Below, piece by piece: positions 31,332 to 40,731 of a stretch of DNA of 64,000 nt. The stretch covers positions 1 through 64,000 of the forward strand of contig CAZYTM010000006.1 of assembly GCA_964649725.1 (NCBI GenBank), written 5' to 3'. Under the pieces are notes generated by a model, which had not been told where the DNA came from, searched no databases, and saw nothing but the letters and a program-made list of their open reading frames with translations. This stretch comes from CAZYTM01 sp964649725 (GTDB lineage: Bacteria > Desulfobacterota > Desulfuromonadia > Geobacterales > Geobacteraceae). Each line of letters opens with the position of its first letter. Within the stretch, counting starts at the first letter, position 1. The translations under genes and the position numbers were made by a program.

Positions 31332-33266
31332 CTACAGATTCCCGTTTCTGACGTAGTTCAGCGTCCCGCCTGCCAGGATATCCTGCCGCTCCCGGACCGA
31401 GAGATCGAGCAGGGTGGTAATGGTGCGGCCATTCACCTCCAGAGGGATCTCCCGCCCCCCGCCAGCCACCAGTTTGCGCAACTCAAGGATACGGATATGG
31501 TCCCCCTGTTTCAGCGCTTCGTAATCTGCCGGATTCTTGAAGGTGAGCGGCAGGATGCCGAAGTTGATCAGATTCGCCTTGTGGATACGGGCGAAACTCT
31601 TTGCCAGTTTGGCCCGGATGCCCAGATAGCGCGGTGCCAGAGCGGCATGTTCGCGGGACGACCCCTGACCGTAGTTTTCACCCGCCACCACCACGCCGGG
31701 AGCTTTCTCCCTGGCGCGCCCGGGAAACTCCGGATCGAGCTGTTCGAAGACAAACTGGCTGATGGCCGGGATGTTGCTCCGGTAAGGGAGGACCTTGTTG
31801 CCGGCCGGCATGATGGTGTCGGTGGAGATGTTATCCCCCACCTTGAGGATCACCTCGGCAGTCAACTCCGCAGGGAGCGGGTCGAAATCGGGGAAGGGGA
31901 CGATATTCGGTCCGGTGACGATGGTCACTTTGCTGGTATCGGCCAGCGGGTAGATGATGCTGGAGTCGTCCAGCAGGTATTTGCCAGGGTTCTGCACATC
32001 AGGCCAGACCATCTGCTCCCCCAGCTTGCGCGGGTCGGTGATGACGCCGAAGATACCTGCCGCTGCTGCGGTCTCGGGTGAGCAGAGATAGACCTTGTCG
32101 TCCTTGGTACCGCTCCGCCCCGGGAAATTGCGCGGGAAGGTGCGCAGGCTTACCTGATTGGTCCCTGGCGCCTGCCCCATGCCGATGCAGCCAAGGCAAC
32201 CGGGTTGATGGATCTGCGCTCCGGCCAGCAGGAGCATCATGAAGCCACCCTGGGCTGCGACATTCTCCAGCACCTGACGACTGCCAGGATTGATGTTGAA
32301 GGAGAGGTGCTCTGCCACCCGTCTCCCCTCGAGAATCCGGCAGACCGTCATAAGGTCGCGGAACGACGAATTGACCGAACTGCCGACGATCACCTGGTCG
32401 ACTCTGACCCCTTCGATCTCCCGCACCGGCACCACATTATCGGGTGATGACGGGCAGGCGATCAGCGGCTCCAGGGTCGCCAGGTCGATCTCGTCATGCT
32501 CGTCATAGCTTGCGCCCGGATCAGCAGCCAGCTCAACCCAGGCGTCGCCCCGTCCCTGGGCTGTCATGAATTCCCGGGTACGCTGGTCAGAGGGGAAGAG
32601 AGATGTGGTAGCGCCAAGCTCGGCACCCATATTGCCGATAGTGGCCCGATCGGTAGCCGACAGCGTCGCCACACCTGGGCCGTAATATTCGATGATCTTC
32701 CCCACCCCACCCTTGACCGAGTGACGGCGGAGCATCTCCAGGATGACATCCTTCCCCGAGACCCATGGCGGCAGCTGACCGACCAGCTTCACCCCCCAGA
32801 TCTTCGGGCAGGGGATATGGAAAGGGTGGCCGGCCATGGCCAGCGCTACATCGAGGCCACCGGCACCGATGGCCAGCATGGAGAGACCGGCCGCCGAAGG
32901 GGTATGGGAATCGGCGCCGAGCATAACCTTCCCCGGCACACCGAAACGTTCCAGGTGGACCTGATGGGAAACCCCGTTACCAGGCTTGCTGAGGTGGAGA
33001 CCGAATTTCTCTGCCGCGGTGGTGAGGAAGATGTGGTCATCGGCATTCTTGTTGTCGGTCTGGAGCAGGTTATGGTCGATATACTGGGCTGCCAGTTCCA
33101 CCTTGACCCTCTCTACCCCCATGGCGATGAATTCGAGCATCGCCATGGTTCCGGTGGCATCCTGCAACAGGGTGTGATCGACCCGGAGCGCGATCTCCCG
33201 GCCCGGGACAAGCTCCCCTTCGACCAGATGCGCTGCCAGGATCTTGTTGGCGAGATTATTGGCCAT
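31332..33266 (-). CDS. acnA: Aconitate hydratase (Aquifex-type)
   Basis: A 644-residue aconitase, shorter than AcnA of E. coli (about 890) and like the putative Aquifex-type group (TIGR01342). It has substrate and cluster motifs: LGADSHTPSAAGL (about residue 110), the Cys pair in QPGCLGCIGMG, and the C-terminal swivel domain with GENYGQGSSREHAALAPRYLG. It interconverts citrate and isocitrate in the TCA cycle. The ATG giving MANNLANKIL follows a GGGG-containing SD. The position between lpdA/DUF4124 and pdhA ties carbon entry to the cycle. Confidence 0.93.
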   Translation of the reverse strand: MANNLANKILAAHLVEGELVPGREIALRVDHTLLQDATGTMAMLEFIAMGVERVKVELAAQYIDHNLLQTDNKNADDHIFLTTAAEKFGLHLSKPGNGVSHQVHLERFGVPGKVMLGADSHTPSAAGLSMLAIGAGGLDVALAMAGHPFHIPCPKIWGVKLVGQLPPWVSGKDVILEMLRRHSVKGGVGKIIEYYGPGVATLSATDRATIGNMGAELGATTSLFPSDQRTREFMTAQGRGDAWVELAADPGASYDEHDEIDLATLEPLIACPSSPDNVVPVREIEGVRVDQVIVGSSVNSSFRDLMTVCRILEGRRVAEHLSFNINPGSRQVLENVAAQGGFMMLLLAGAQIHQPGCLGCIGMGQAPGTNQVSLRTFPRNFPGRSGTKDDKVYLCSPETAAAAGIFGVITDPRKLGEQMVWPDVQNPGKYLLDDSSIIYPLADTSKVTIVTGPNIVPFPDFDPLPAELTAEVILKVGDNISTDTIMPAGNKVLPYRSNIPAISQFVFEQLDPEFPGRAREKAPGVVVAGENYGQGSSREHAALAPRYLGIRAKLAKSFARIHKANLINFGILPLTFKNPADYEALKQGDHIRILELRKLVAGGGREIPLEVNGRTITTLLDLSVRERQDILAGGTLNYVRNGNL

Positions 33267-33340
33267 ATTGTTACCCCTTTTCCTGAGCAAGCCTATTCCG
33301 GCTGCAGCAACACCATTTCACCTGCAGACCCGGATCTAGC

Positions 33341-33871
33341 CTATCTGCTCCCCTGACTTCTCTTTCTGCTATCATCTTCGTTCCGCTCCTGTGAACTACG
33401 CGCCGGTTGCTGGCTGTTGTCAAGCTGCTGGCGCATCCTGCGCAGGTTTTCTTCGACCTGGTTCTGGGCCTTGCGCGCCGGGCTCTGCGACTCGACCGCC
33501 GACTGCTGAGCCCGGGTCACTCCTTGGGACTGCCGATGGGGACGATGTCGTACCGTATTGCTCCCCTTGTTCCCCGGCAATTTCTCTTTTTTGGTTTTGC
33601 TCTCCCCCTTTACCCGGCGCTCGGTAGTGCTGTAACGTTGCTGCAGCTGCCGCTTCGGTACCGGAGCACTTTCAGTTATCTGCACCCCGGAGCTATCCGC
33701 ACTCTCCCCCACAGGTATGGCCTGGGACCGGTAGCTAGGGGGTATTGTCGAAATGTCATCGGTGAAATGCAACCCTTTCCGGCCGTCGACCCAGCGATAG
33801 GTGGCTGCTGCTGCCGGAAGCGCAAGCAGTGAGCAGAGCAGGACCACTATCCAGACATGAGTCTCACGCAT
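33341..33871 (-). CDS. Exported DUF4124 domain protein
   Basis: A 176-residue protein with a signal peptide (residues 1-23, ending PAAAA), then a DUF4124 domain (TYRWVDGRKGLHFTDDISTIP, about 24-45), and a long polar Gln/Arg/Ser-rich tail likely to be disordered or coiled-coil. The start overlaps the lpdA stop by eight bases, so translation is coupled. DUF4124 proteins are periplasmic, of unknown function. Its presence in a TCA-cycle operon is puzzling. Confidence 0.8.
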   Translation of the reverse strand: MRETHVWIVVLLCSLLALPAAAATYRWVDGRKGLHFTDDISTIPPSYRSQAIPVGESADSSGVQITESAPVPKRQLQQRYSTTERRVKGESKTKKEKLPGNKGSNTVRHRPHRQSQGVTRAQQSAVESQSPARKAQNQVEENLRRMRQQLDNSQQPARSSQERNEDDSRKRSQGSR

Positions 33872-35279
33872 GAATGGCTGCCTTGTCCAGATCCAGTGCC
33901 GCCTCCTTCAACGCCTCGGAAAGGGTCGGATGGGCATGGAAGGTCATGGCGATATCCTGGGCGCTGCCGCCAAAGGTCATGACTGTCACTGCTTCGGCTA
34001 TCATATCCGAAGCCCGCGGGCCGACGATATGGATCCCCAGCACCATGCCGCTCTCCTTCTTCGCCAGTACCTTGACGAACCCCTCCCCTTCATCCATGCA
34101 GCGGGCCCGGCCATTGGCGGAAAAGGGGAACCGGCCCACGGCATAGGCGATCCCCTCTTTCTGCAACTCCTCCTCGTTCTTCCCTACCGATGCTGCCTCG
34201 GGCCAGGTATAGACAATCCCCGGGAGATATTCGTAATCGACCTGCGAAGACTGGCCAGCCAGCCGCTCCACCATCACTACACCTTCCTCCATCGCCTTAT
34301 GTGCCAGCATCGGCCCCTGGATAAGGTCACCAATGGCATGAATGCCATGGACATTGGTTTCGTAATTGCTGTTTACCGCAACCCGTCCTGTGGCATCGAG
34401 ATTGACTCCGATCCTCTTCAGTCCCAGCCCTTCGATGAGCGGCCGACGCCCGGCCGCCACCAGCAACCGGTCACAGGCAACTGTTTCGCTGTTACCGGCG
34501 CTGCTCAGATCGACAAAAGCCATCCCCTCTTTCACCTGTATACCTGTGACACTGGTCTCCAGACGGAAGATGATCCCCTGCTTCTTCAGCGAACGGATCA
34601 GGGTGTCCGCCACCTGGCGGTCCATGGCGGGGAGGAGTTTCGGCAAGACCTCCACGACAGTCACTCTGGCACCTAAACGCCGCCACACCGAGCCGAGTTC
34701 AAGGCCGACATAACCACCTCCCACCACCAGCAGGTGCTCTGGCACATTGCTGAAGGCAAGCGCCTCTTTCGAGGTGACCACTACGTTACTGTCAAACGGA
34801 ATCCCCGGGAGCTCCAGCGGTTCACTCCCGGTGGCCAGCAGGACCCGTTTACCGATCAATACCCGATGCGCATTCGGAGCCGTCACCTCCACCCCGTGGT
34901 GACCTTCGGCACCGATCCCACGCAGGGTGGCAGTCCCATGAAAAAGATCGATCCGGTTCTTTTTGAACAGAAATGCTATCCCTTCGGTAAGGCGATGCAC
35001 CACCTCGTCCTTGCGACTCATCATCTGTTTCAGGTTCAGTTGTGGCGGCGGGATGTCGATACCGTGGCCGGCAAAGCGGTCCCTGGCCAGAGCGAAGAGT
35101 TCCGATGAGTCGAGCAGCGCCTTGCTCGGGATACACCCTTCGTTCAGGCAAACTCCTCCAAGGCGCTCCTGTCGCTCCACCACAGCCACGCTCATCCCTA
35201 GCTGAGCAGCACGGATCGCTGCCACATAACCACCCGGACCGGCACCGATTACAATCAGGTCAAAAACATCACTGGACAT
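33864..35279 (-). CDS. lpdA: Dihydrolipoyl dehydrogenase (E3)
   Basis: A 471-residue flavoprotein that reoxidises dihydrolipoyl groups with NAD. It has the FAD motif GAGPGGYVAA (about residue 12), the redox disulfide in GGVCLNEGC (Cys44 and Cys49), the NAD-binding VVGGGYVGLELG segment, and the C-terminal His-Glu pair in HAHPTLSEA (about 446-451). AGGAGG precedes the ATG. It lies between sucB and acnA; as the only E3 here it can serve both dehydrogenase complexes. Confidence 0.94.
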   Translation of the reverse strand: MSSDVFDLIVIGAGPGGYVAAIRAAQLGMSVAVVERQERLGGVCLNEGCIPSKALLDSSELFALARDRFAGHGIDIPPPQLNLKQMMSRKDEVVHRLTEGIAFLFKKNRIDLFHGTATLRGIGAEGHHGVEVTAPNAHRVLIGKRVLLATGSEPLELPGIPFDSNVVVTSKEALAFSNVPEHLLVVGGGYVGLELGSVWRRLGARVTVVEVLPKLLPAMDRQVADTLIRSLKKQGIIFRLETSVTGIQVKEGMAFVDLSSAGNSETVACDRLLVAAGRRPLIEGLGLKRIGVNLDATGRVAVNSNYETNVHGIHAIGDLIQGPMLAHKAMEEGVVMVERLAGQSSQVDYEYLPGIVYTWPEAASVGKNEEELQKEGIAYAVGRFPFSANGRARCMDEGEGFVKVLAKKESGMVLGIHIVGPRASDMIAEAVTVMTFGGSAQDIAMTFHAHPTLSEALKEAALDLDKAAIHA

Positions 35280-35353
35280 ATAACAGGACCTCCTGCCTTG
35301 CATTTCATTTAAAAATCTATCCTTCTCCAGCTCCCCTGCAACAACTATTTATC

Positions 35354-36655
35354 TCAACTCTCCAGCAGGACCTCTGCCGGGTCTTCGAGATACTCTTTCA
35401 CCCTCTTGAGAAAGAGTACCGCCTCGCGGCCATCTATCAACCTGTGATCATAGGTTAGGGCCAGATACATCATCGGCCGCACCACCACCTTCCCCTTTAT
35501 CGCCACCGGACGCTCCTGGATGGCATGCATGCCAAGGACCGCGCATTGCGGCAGATTGATGATCGGCGTCGAGAGGAGCGAACCGAAGACGCCACCATTG
35601 CTGATGGTAAAGGTCCCCCCCTCCAGGTCGGTCAGAGCCAGGGTGTTCTGTTCGATTTTGGCGATATATGCATTGATCGCCAATTCTATTCCAGAGAGAT
35701 GCAACCGGTCGGCTTCACGTATGACCGGTACCACCAGCCCCTTGGCGCCGCTGATGGCAACGCCGATATCATAGAAATGCTGCAGCACTATGTCGTTGCC
35801 GTCAATACGGGAATTGAGTTGCGGAAACTCCTTGAGCGCTTCGACCGAAGCCTTGACAAAAAAGGACATATAGCCCAGGTCGACGCCATGCTTCTGGCGG
35901 AAATGCTCCCGGTGCTTCTTCCGCAAGGCGATTACCGCAGTCATGTCGACCTCGTTGAAGGTGGTGAGCATTGCACTCTGCTGTCTTGCAGCCAGAAGCC
36001 GCTCGGCAATCCTTCTGCGGATAGGCGTCATCGGCTGGCGAGTGGTTCTGGTATCGTTCTGGCGCGGCAGGTAGGGTTCAGGCTCTTCGGAACGTACCGC
36101 CAGAAGCTGCAACTGCGGCTCAGTCGTACTCTCCGGCGGCGCTGCGCGCTTCGCCCCCTTACTCGCCAGACGCTTCACCTCGGCCAGTGCCTCGGCCACT
36201 TCGTCATCCTTTTTTACTGCTCTTTCCGGTGGATGGTTACGCAGCCTCTCCATCAGGTCATCGACCGTAACCCTGCCGCCTCGACCGGTGCCGGTCAACG
36301 ACTCAGGGGCTATCCCTTTCTCCAGCGCCAGCTTGCGCACTGCCGGAGAGAGCGGCGTAGTCTCGACCGAAACGTCGGTTTCACTCCTTCCGCCAGCGAG
36401 AACCGGTTTTCGCACCTGAAGCGGAGCGGTCTCCTTGATGCTGCCGATGATCCCACCGACCGGTACTGTTTCACCCTCTTTGGCCTTGATAGTAAGAATA
36501 CCGTCTGCCTCTGCATTCAGTTCCATGGTGATCTTGTCGGTCTCGATCTCGCAGACCGGCTCATCCCTCTGCACCTCTGCGCCATCCTGCTTCAGCCATC
36601 TGGCCAGCAACGCCTCACGGACCGATTCCCCCACTGACGGTATCTTTATCTCCAT
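35354..36655 (-). CDS. sucB: 2-oxoglutarate dehydrogenase E2, dihydrolipoamide succinyltransferase
   Basis: A 433-residue protein with one lipoyl domain (ETDKITMELNAEA; lipoyl Lys41), a subunit-binding domain (SPAVRKLALEKGIAPESLTG, about 100-135) and a catalytic domain with MSFFVKASVEAL and the HRLIDG active-site motif near the end. The KITMEL lipoyl context and SucA neighbour mark the succinyl form. It lies 22 bp after sucA. A charged insert (about 145-185) is longer than in enterics. Confidence 0.94.
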   Translation of the reverse strand: MEIKIPSVGESVREALLARWLKQDGAEVQRDEPVCEIETDKITMELNAEADGILTIKAKEGETVPVGGIIGSIKETAPLQVRKPVLAGGRSETDVSVETTPLSPAVRKLALEKGIAPESLTGTGRGGRVTVDDLMERLRNHPPERAVKKDDEVAEALAEVKRLASKGAKRAAPPESTTEPQLQLLAVRSEEPEPYLPRQNDTRTTRQPMTPIRRRIAERLLAARQQSAMLTTFNEVDMTAVIALRKKHREHFRQKHGVDLGYMSFFVKASVEALKEFPQLNSRIDGNDIVLQHFYDIGVAISGAKGLVVPVIREADRLHLSGIELAINAYIAKIEQNTLALTDLEGGTFTISNGGVFGSLLSTPIINLPQCAVLGMHAIQERPVAIKGKVVVRPMMYLALTYDHRLIDGREAVLFLKRVKEYLEDPAEVLLES

Positions 36656-36677
36656 TCGTCTGCTCCCGGTAGTCTGA

Positions 36678-39362
36678 TTACTGTTTGAATAGTTGATCCA
36701 GAATCAATTTCTGTTCCTCTTCATGCTGCCGGTGTGACCCTGTTGCCGGGGCCGCAGCAGCAGGCCTGCCGATATAGAGCGGCTCCCGGCCGAGCCGGGC
36801 AGTCAGGTGCGGGCGCAGGTAACTCCAGGCCCCCATGTTGGCCGGTTCGTCCTGTACCCATGCCGCCATCTCCACCTGCCGATATGGCTCAAGCGTCTCG
36901 GCAAGCAGGTCGACATTGAGCGGATAAAGCTGCTCGATCCTTATCAGGGCCAGATCCTTACGCGACTCCCTGATCAACCGCTCATAGAGGTCATAATATA
37001 TCCTGCCGCTGCAAAGGAGCAGCCGGCTCACCCTGTTGACGCTATCCGGCGCGATGATCTCCCGGAATTCGCCTCTTTCCAGATCTACCCGCTGCGAGAC
37101 ACAGCCCGGATTCCGCAGCAGACTCTTCGGGGTGAAGACTATCAGCGGTTTGCGGAACGGCTGTAACGCCTGGCGGCGCAACAGATGAAAAAACTGCGCC
37201 GGGGAGCTTGGCTGGCAGACCTGGATATTCTCTTCAGCGCAGAGTTGCAGATAGCGTTCTATCCGGGCGCTTGAGTGCTCGGCCCCCTGCCCTTCATAGC
37301 CGTGCGGCAGGAGCATGACCAGGCCGCTGACCCTGTCCCACTTGGTTTCGCCGGCAACAATGAACTGGTCTATGATCACCTGGGCCCCATTGGCAAAATC
37401 GCCGAACTGCGCCTCCCAGATGGTCAGGCCATGCGGCATCTCCAGCGAATAGCCATATTCAAAACCCAGTACGGCTGCTTCCGAAAGCATACTGTCATAA
37501 GCCTGGAACAGCTTTTTCCCGGTGTCGATCCGCGCCAGCGGGACAAATGCCGCGCCACTCTCCTGATCATAGAGATAGGCATGCCGGTGGTTGAAAGTGC
37601 CGCGCCGGGAATCCTGGCCAGAGAGACGGATCGGTACCCCTTGCCGAAGCAGTGAGGCAAAGGCGAGCGCCTCGGCACACCCCCAATCGATCCCCTCACC
37701 CACTTCCACCATTTCGCGCCTGCCTGCCAGCAGCTTGGCAATCTTCGGGTGGAGATGAAAATCATCCGGCGTGGCAGTCAATATCCTCCCCAGCTCTCTA
37801 AGGTGAGCGGCTGAGACTCCGGTGACGGTCGGCTGCTCTGCATGAACGCGGCTCACTTCGCGCCACTCCCCGGCAAATCCCAAGTCGAGCGGTTCCGCCT
37901 GCTTGCCGTATGACTCTTCCATGCACTCCCTGATGCCGTTAGCCATCAGCTCCAAATCATCCTCTGTCAGACCCTGCTCCAGCAGCCTTTCCCCATATAG
38001 CTGATACAGCACCGGCCGCTCCTTGATCTGCCGGTACATAAGCGGTTGGGTAAAATATGGTTCATCACCTTCGTTATGACCATGACGACGATAGCAGATT
38101 ACTTCTACTACCACGTCCCGGCCGAACTGATGGCGGAACTCCAGCGCCAGCCGGGTAACATGCAGCACCGCCTCCGGGTCTTCACCATGGGCATGGAACA
38201 CCGGCGCCTCCACTATTTTCGCCATATCAGTGGCATAGCGGCTGGAGCGGGCCGATTCGGGGAGAGTGGTGAAACCGATCTGATTGTTGATGACGATATG
38301 TATAGTGCCACCGGTACGGTAGCCTTCCAGCTGGGAGAGATTAAAGGTCTCTGCTACCAGCCCCTGGCCGGCAAAGGCAGCATCGCCATGGACCAGCACC
38401 GGCAGGACCAGCCGTTCCCCTGCTCCGCCAAGTCGCTCCTGGCGTGCACGTGTCTTGCCGACCACCACCGGGTCTACTGCCTCCAGATGGGAGGGGTTGG
38501 CCGCCAGGGTCAGATGGATCGTCGTCCCGTCAGCAAAGCGGCGATCTGCGGAGAACCCCTTATGGTACTTGACATCCCCTTCTCCGACAAAACCCAAGGG
38601 GACGCTATCCTGAAACTCGCCGAAAATATTGTGATACGGTTTCTGAAAGATATTGGCCAGGACATTTAGCCGCCCCCGATGGGACATGCCGAGCACCAGA
38701 TCCTGGTAGCCCTTTGCAGCGGCGTTGCGGGCCAAAGACTCCAGTTGCGGCAGAAGTACCTCACCCCCCTCCAGGGAAAAGCGTTTCTGCCCGACAAAAC
38801 GGCGATGCAGAAACTCTTCAAAGAGGGCGCCCTCCATCAGTTTCTGCAGAATACCCTGCTGTTCCTGCAGCTTTATGGGGGGCCTGTTTCGCACCGGTTC
38901 CATCCGGTCGATCAGCCACTGTCGCTCATCAGGTTCCGGGATATACATGAACTCGACCCCGATGGAACGGCAGTAGGTCTCGCGCAGCGTCGCCACTATC
39001 TCCCGCAGCGTCGCCCGCTCCGGCTGAAAGCGCCGCGTGGCAAAGACCGTCTCCATATCCTCCTCGACAAGACCGAATGCACTCAGCTCCAGCATGGGGT
39101 GACTCAGTCTGCAGGGGGAAAGGGGGTCGGTACAGGCGAGCAGGTGGCCGATATCGCGGTACCGGTAGATGAGCGACTGGACTGCTGACTGCTTGATGAG
39201 ATAATCAGGGAGGGGAGGTCCGGCACTCTCCGACGGTGCATAACCAAACTCAAAACCGGCAAAAAATTGCTGCAGATCAGGAGTGACCTGTTGCGGGTCA
39301 TCCTGCCAGAGCAGATACTGGGCTTCAAGCCAGGCCGGGCTGGCATTATCGACAATACTCAT
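36678..39362 (-). CDS. sucA: 2-oxoglutarate dehydrogenase E1
   Basis: An 894-residue thiamine-diphosphate enzyme that decarboxylates 2-oxoglutarate and loads the SucB lipoyl arm. Motifs: GMSHRGRLNVL (about residue 225), GDVKYHKGFSADRR, the TPP-binding GDAAFAGQGLVAE, and EAQFGDFANGAQVIIDQFI in the transketolase part. The ATG giving MSIVDNAS is preferred over a GTG three codons earlier; both have weak SDs. A promoter lies 57 bp upstream. Many Geobacter use a ferredoxin-linked enzyme as well, so an oxidative or reserve role is possible. Confidence 0.94.
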   Translation of the reverse strand: MSIVDNASPAWLEAQYLLWQDDPQQVTPDLQQFFAGFEFGYAPSESAGPPLPDYLIKQSAVQSLIYRYRDIGHLLACTDPLSPCRLSHPMLELSAFGLVEEDMETVFATRRFQPERATLREIVATLRETYCRSIGVEFMYIPEPDERQWLIDRMEPVRNRPPIKLQEQQGILQKLMEGALFEEFLHRRFVGQKRFSLEGGEVLLPQLESLARNAAAKGYQDLVLGMSHRGRLNVLANIFQKPYHNIFGEFQDSVPLGFVGEGDVKYHKGFSADRRFADGTTIHLTLAANPSHLEAVDPVVVGKTRARQERLGGAGERLVLPVLVHGDAAFAGQGLVAETFNLSQLEGYRTGGTIHIVINNQIGFTTLPESARSSRYATDMAKIVEAPVFHAHGEDPEAVLHVTRLALEFRHQFGRDVVVEVICYRRHGHNEGDEPYFTQPLMYRQIKERPVLYQLYGERLLEQGLTEDDLELMANGIRECMEESYGKQAEPLDLGFAGEWREVSRVHAEQPTVTGVSAAHLRELGRILTATPDDFHLHPKIAKLLAGRREMVEVGEGIDWGCAEALAFASLLRQGVPIRLSGQDSRRGTFNHRHAYLYDQESGAAFVPLARIDTGKKLFQAYDSMLSEAAVLGFEYGYSLEMPHGLTIWEAQFGDFANGAQVIIDQFIVAGETKWDRVSGLVMLLPHGYEGQGAEHSSARIERYLQLCAEENIQVCQPSSPAQFFHLLRRQALQPFRKPLIVFTPKSLLRNPGCVSQRVDLERGEFREIIAPDSVNRVSRLLLCSGRIYYDLYERLIRESRKDLALIRIEQLYPLNVDLLAETLEPYRQVEMAAWVQDEPANMGAWSYLRPHLTARLGREPLYIGRPAAAAPATGSHRQHEEEQKLILDQLFKQ

Positions 39363-39418
39363 GGCTGGCACCTGGGGATCATTCCGGAACGCAGGTTAAC
39401 AGGCTCTTTATGGAGTAA

Positions 39419-39446
39419 AGTATAGCAAACAGGCGGGATAATGCAA
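39419..39446 (-). promoter_or_regulatory. Sigma-70-like promoter of the sucA operon
   Basis: On the minus strand, TTGCAT, 16 bp, TATACT. The start would be about 39412, giving a 50-base leader before the sucA ATG. Confidence 0.65.
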
Positions 39447-39533
39447 TGGTGATGAGTTACCTCGATCTGCGGGAAGAATCATCTGGGATGGCTGGGAGTA
39501 GATTCCTGCCGGTCTCTCTGGCTGATGCACCCC

Positions 39534-39863
39534 TCAGTGCAGATCGAGCTGCCCATCATGCAGAGTGTTTTCAAGCCGGTCCATCTCCTTCTCGATCTTT
39601 GCTAATCGCTGTCTCAGGTAGAATATGAAGGCCTCTTCGTCAGGAAAGGTGACCGCCCCGACCGGACATACCCTGGCACAGGTCCGGCAGTCTACCCGGC
39701 ATCTGTCAGGAGTCGCCACCCGACACTTCTGCAGCCCTTCATCATAAGCTATTACATGCTCCTTGCAACAGACGACACAGTTCTTGCAACCGGTGCATTT
39801 TTCGCTCAGGATGCCCGGATAGAGATGCAACTCTTCTCGCAACACCTCATGCCATTTCTGCAT
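39534..39863 (-). CDS. Two-cluster ferredoxin-like protein
   Basis: A 109-residue protein with two Cys groups: CTGCKNCVVCC (about residues 23-33) and CRVDCRTCARVCP (about 54-66). The first is close to a CxxCxxCxxxC Fe-S motif with one spacing change; the second is CxxxCxxCxxxCP. A short coiled-coil-like tail follows (LAKIEKEMDRLENTL). It probably carries one or two 4Fe-4S clusters and transfers electrons in the cytoplasm. GGAGG precedes the ATG. It is monocistronic and upstream of nothing obvious. Confidence 0.8.
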   Translation of the reverse strand: MQKWHEVLREELHLYPGILSEKCTGCKNCVVCCKEHVIAYDEGLQKCRVATPDRCRVDCRTCARVCPVGAVTFPDEEAFIFYLRQRLAKIEKEMDRLENTLHDGQLDLH

Positions 39864-39960
39864 AATGGCCTCCGTCTGTACACCATACTCCCAAGCGAGC
39901 AGGTAAAAACAATTATAGCAGATGTATAGTTAGCCTCAAGGGGGGAGTATAAAAATATTC

Positions 39961-40305
39961 TTATTTTTCCGGAGTAGCGGAGTAACGGATCACCGTTGCC
40001 TTCTCCAGGGTGATCATCCCCCCCTGCATCATGGCATCGATCTTCGGCATGACCGCATCGATACGCTCCTGGCTCTCCACCACCTCAACCACCAGGGGGA
40101 GATCGTGGGCCAGTTCCAGCAGTTTGCCGGTATGATAGACCCCGTGACTGCCGAAACCGGCCACCCCTTTGAGCACCGTGGCACCAGCCAGACCCTCATG
40201 GCGGAACATCTCCATGAGCGCTTCGTAAAGCGGCAGGTGGCCGAACCGGTCTAGTTCGCCGATAAATATCCGCATCAGCACCAATTCACCGCTCATCTTG
40301 CTCAT
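39961..40305 (-). CDS. DUF190 (PII-like) protein
   Basis: A 114-residue DUF190 protein (LMRIFIGELDRFGHLPLYEALMEMF; KGVAGFGSHGVYHTGKLLEL; LPLVVEVVES). DUF190 proteins have a PII-like fold and are found next to crcB, as here (42 bp after it). A nucleotide-binding or regulatory role in fluoride export is inferred. GAGGAG precedes the ATG. Confidence 0.88.
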   Translation of the reverse strand: MSKMSGELVLMRIFIGELDRFGHLPLYEALMEMFRHEGLAGATVLKGVAGFGSHGVYHTGKLLELAHDLPLVVEVVESQERIDAVMPKIDAMMQGGMITLEKATVIRYSATPEK

Positions 40306-40347
40306 ATCGACTCCTCAAGCGCATCTCAGATTATTACTCAGTCTTCC

Positions 40348-40722
40348 CTACAACGCCCGTGCAGCAACAATCCCGACCCAGGTGAAAACCAGGCAGAGCA
40401 TAACACTGCTGATTATATTGGCTGCTGCAAAGATGATCTCACCCTCTTCCAGCAGGCGGAAGGTCTCGTAGCTGAAGGTGGAAAAGGTGGTGAGCCCCCC
40501 GAGAAAACCGACGGCAATTCCGATGCGTAATTGTGGTGGGATAAAGGTCGTGCGGAGTGAAAGCTCCATGATCAGCCCGATGCAAAAGGCGCCTGCCGCA
40601 TTGACCAGCAGCGTCCCCCAGGGGAAGGTGCTGCCGAGCCGTGCATAGGCCCAGCCGGCCAGATAGTAGCGGCTCAGGCAGCCGAGCGCGCCGAACAGTG
40701 CTATGGAGATTACTGTGACCAT
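40348..40722 (-). CDS. crcB: Fluoride ion channel CrcB/FluC
   Basis: A 124-residue, four-helix membrane protein with the Fluc motifs GALGCLSRYYLAGW, WGTLLVNAAGAFCIG and GFLGGLTTFSTFSYE. It works as a dual-topology dimer that lets fluoride leave the cytoplasm. No fluoride (crcB) riboswitch is recognisable upstream; the gene starts nine bases after the stop of the outer-membrane protein gene and may be co-transcribed with it. Confidence 0.92.
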   Translation of the reverse strand: MVTVISIALFGALGCLSRYYLAGWAYARLGSTFPWGTLLVNAAGAFCIGLIMELSLRTTFIPPQLRIGIAVGFLGGLTTFSTFSYETFRLLEEGEIIFAAANIISSVMLCLVFTWVGIVAARAL

Positions 40723-40731
40723 CGGTCAGCC

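Noticed and set aside
34849..36637. Plus-strand frame of 370 codons across sucB and others in this block
   Set aside because: Antisense to sucB/lpdA, whose motifs are unambiguous.
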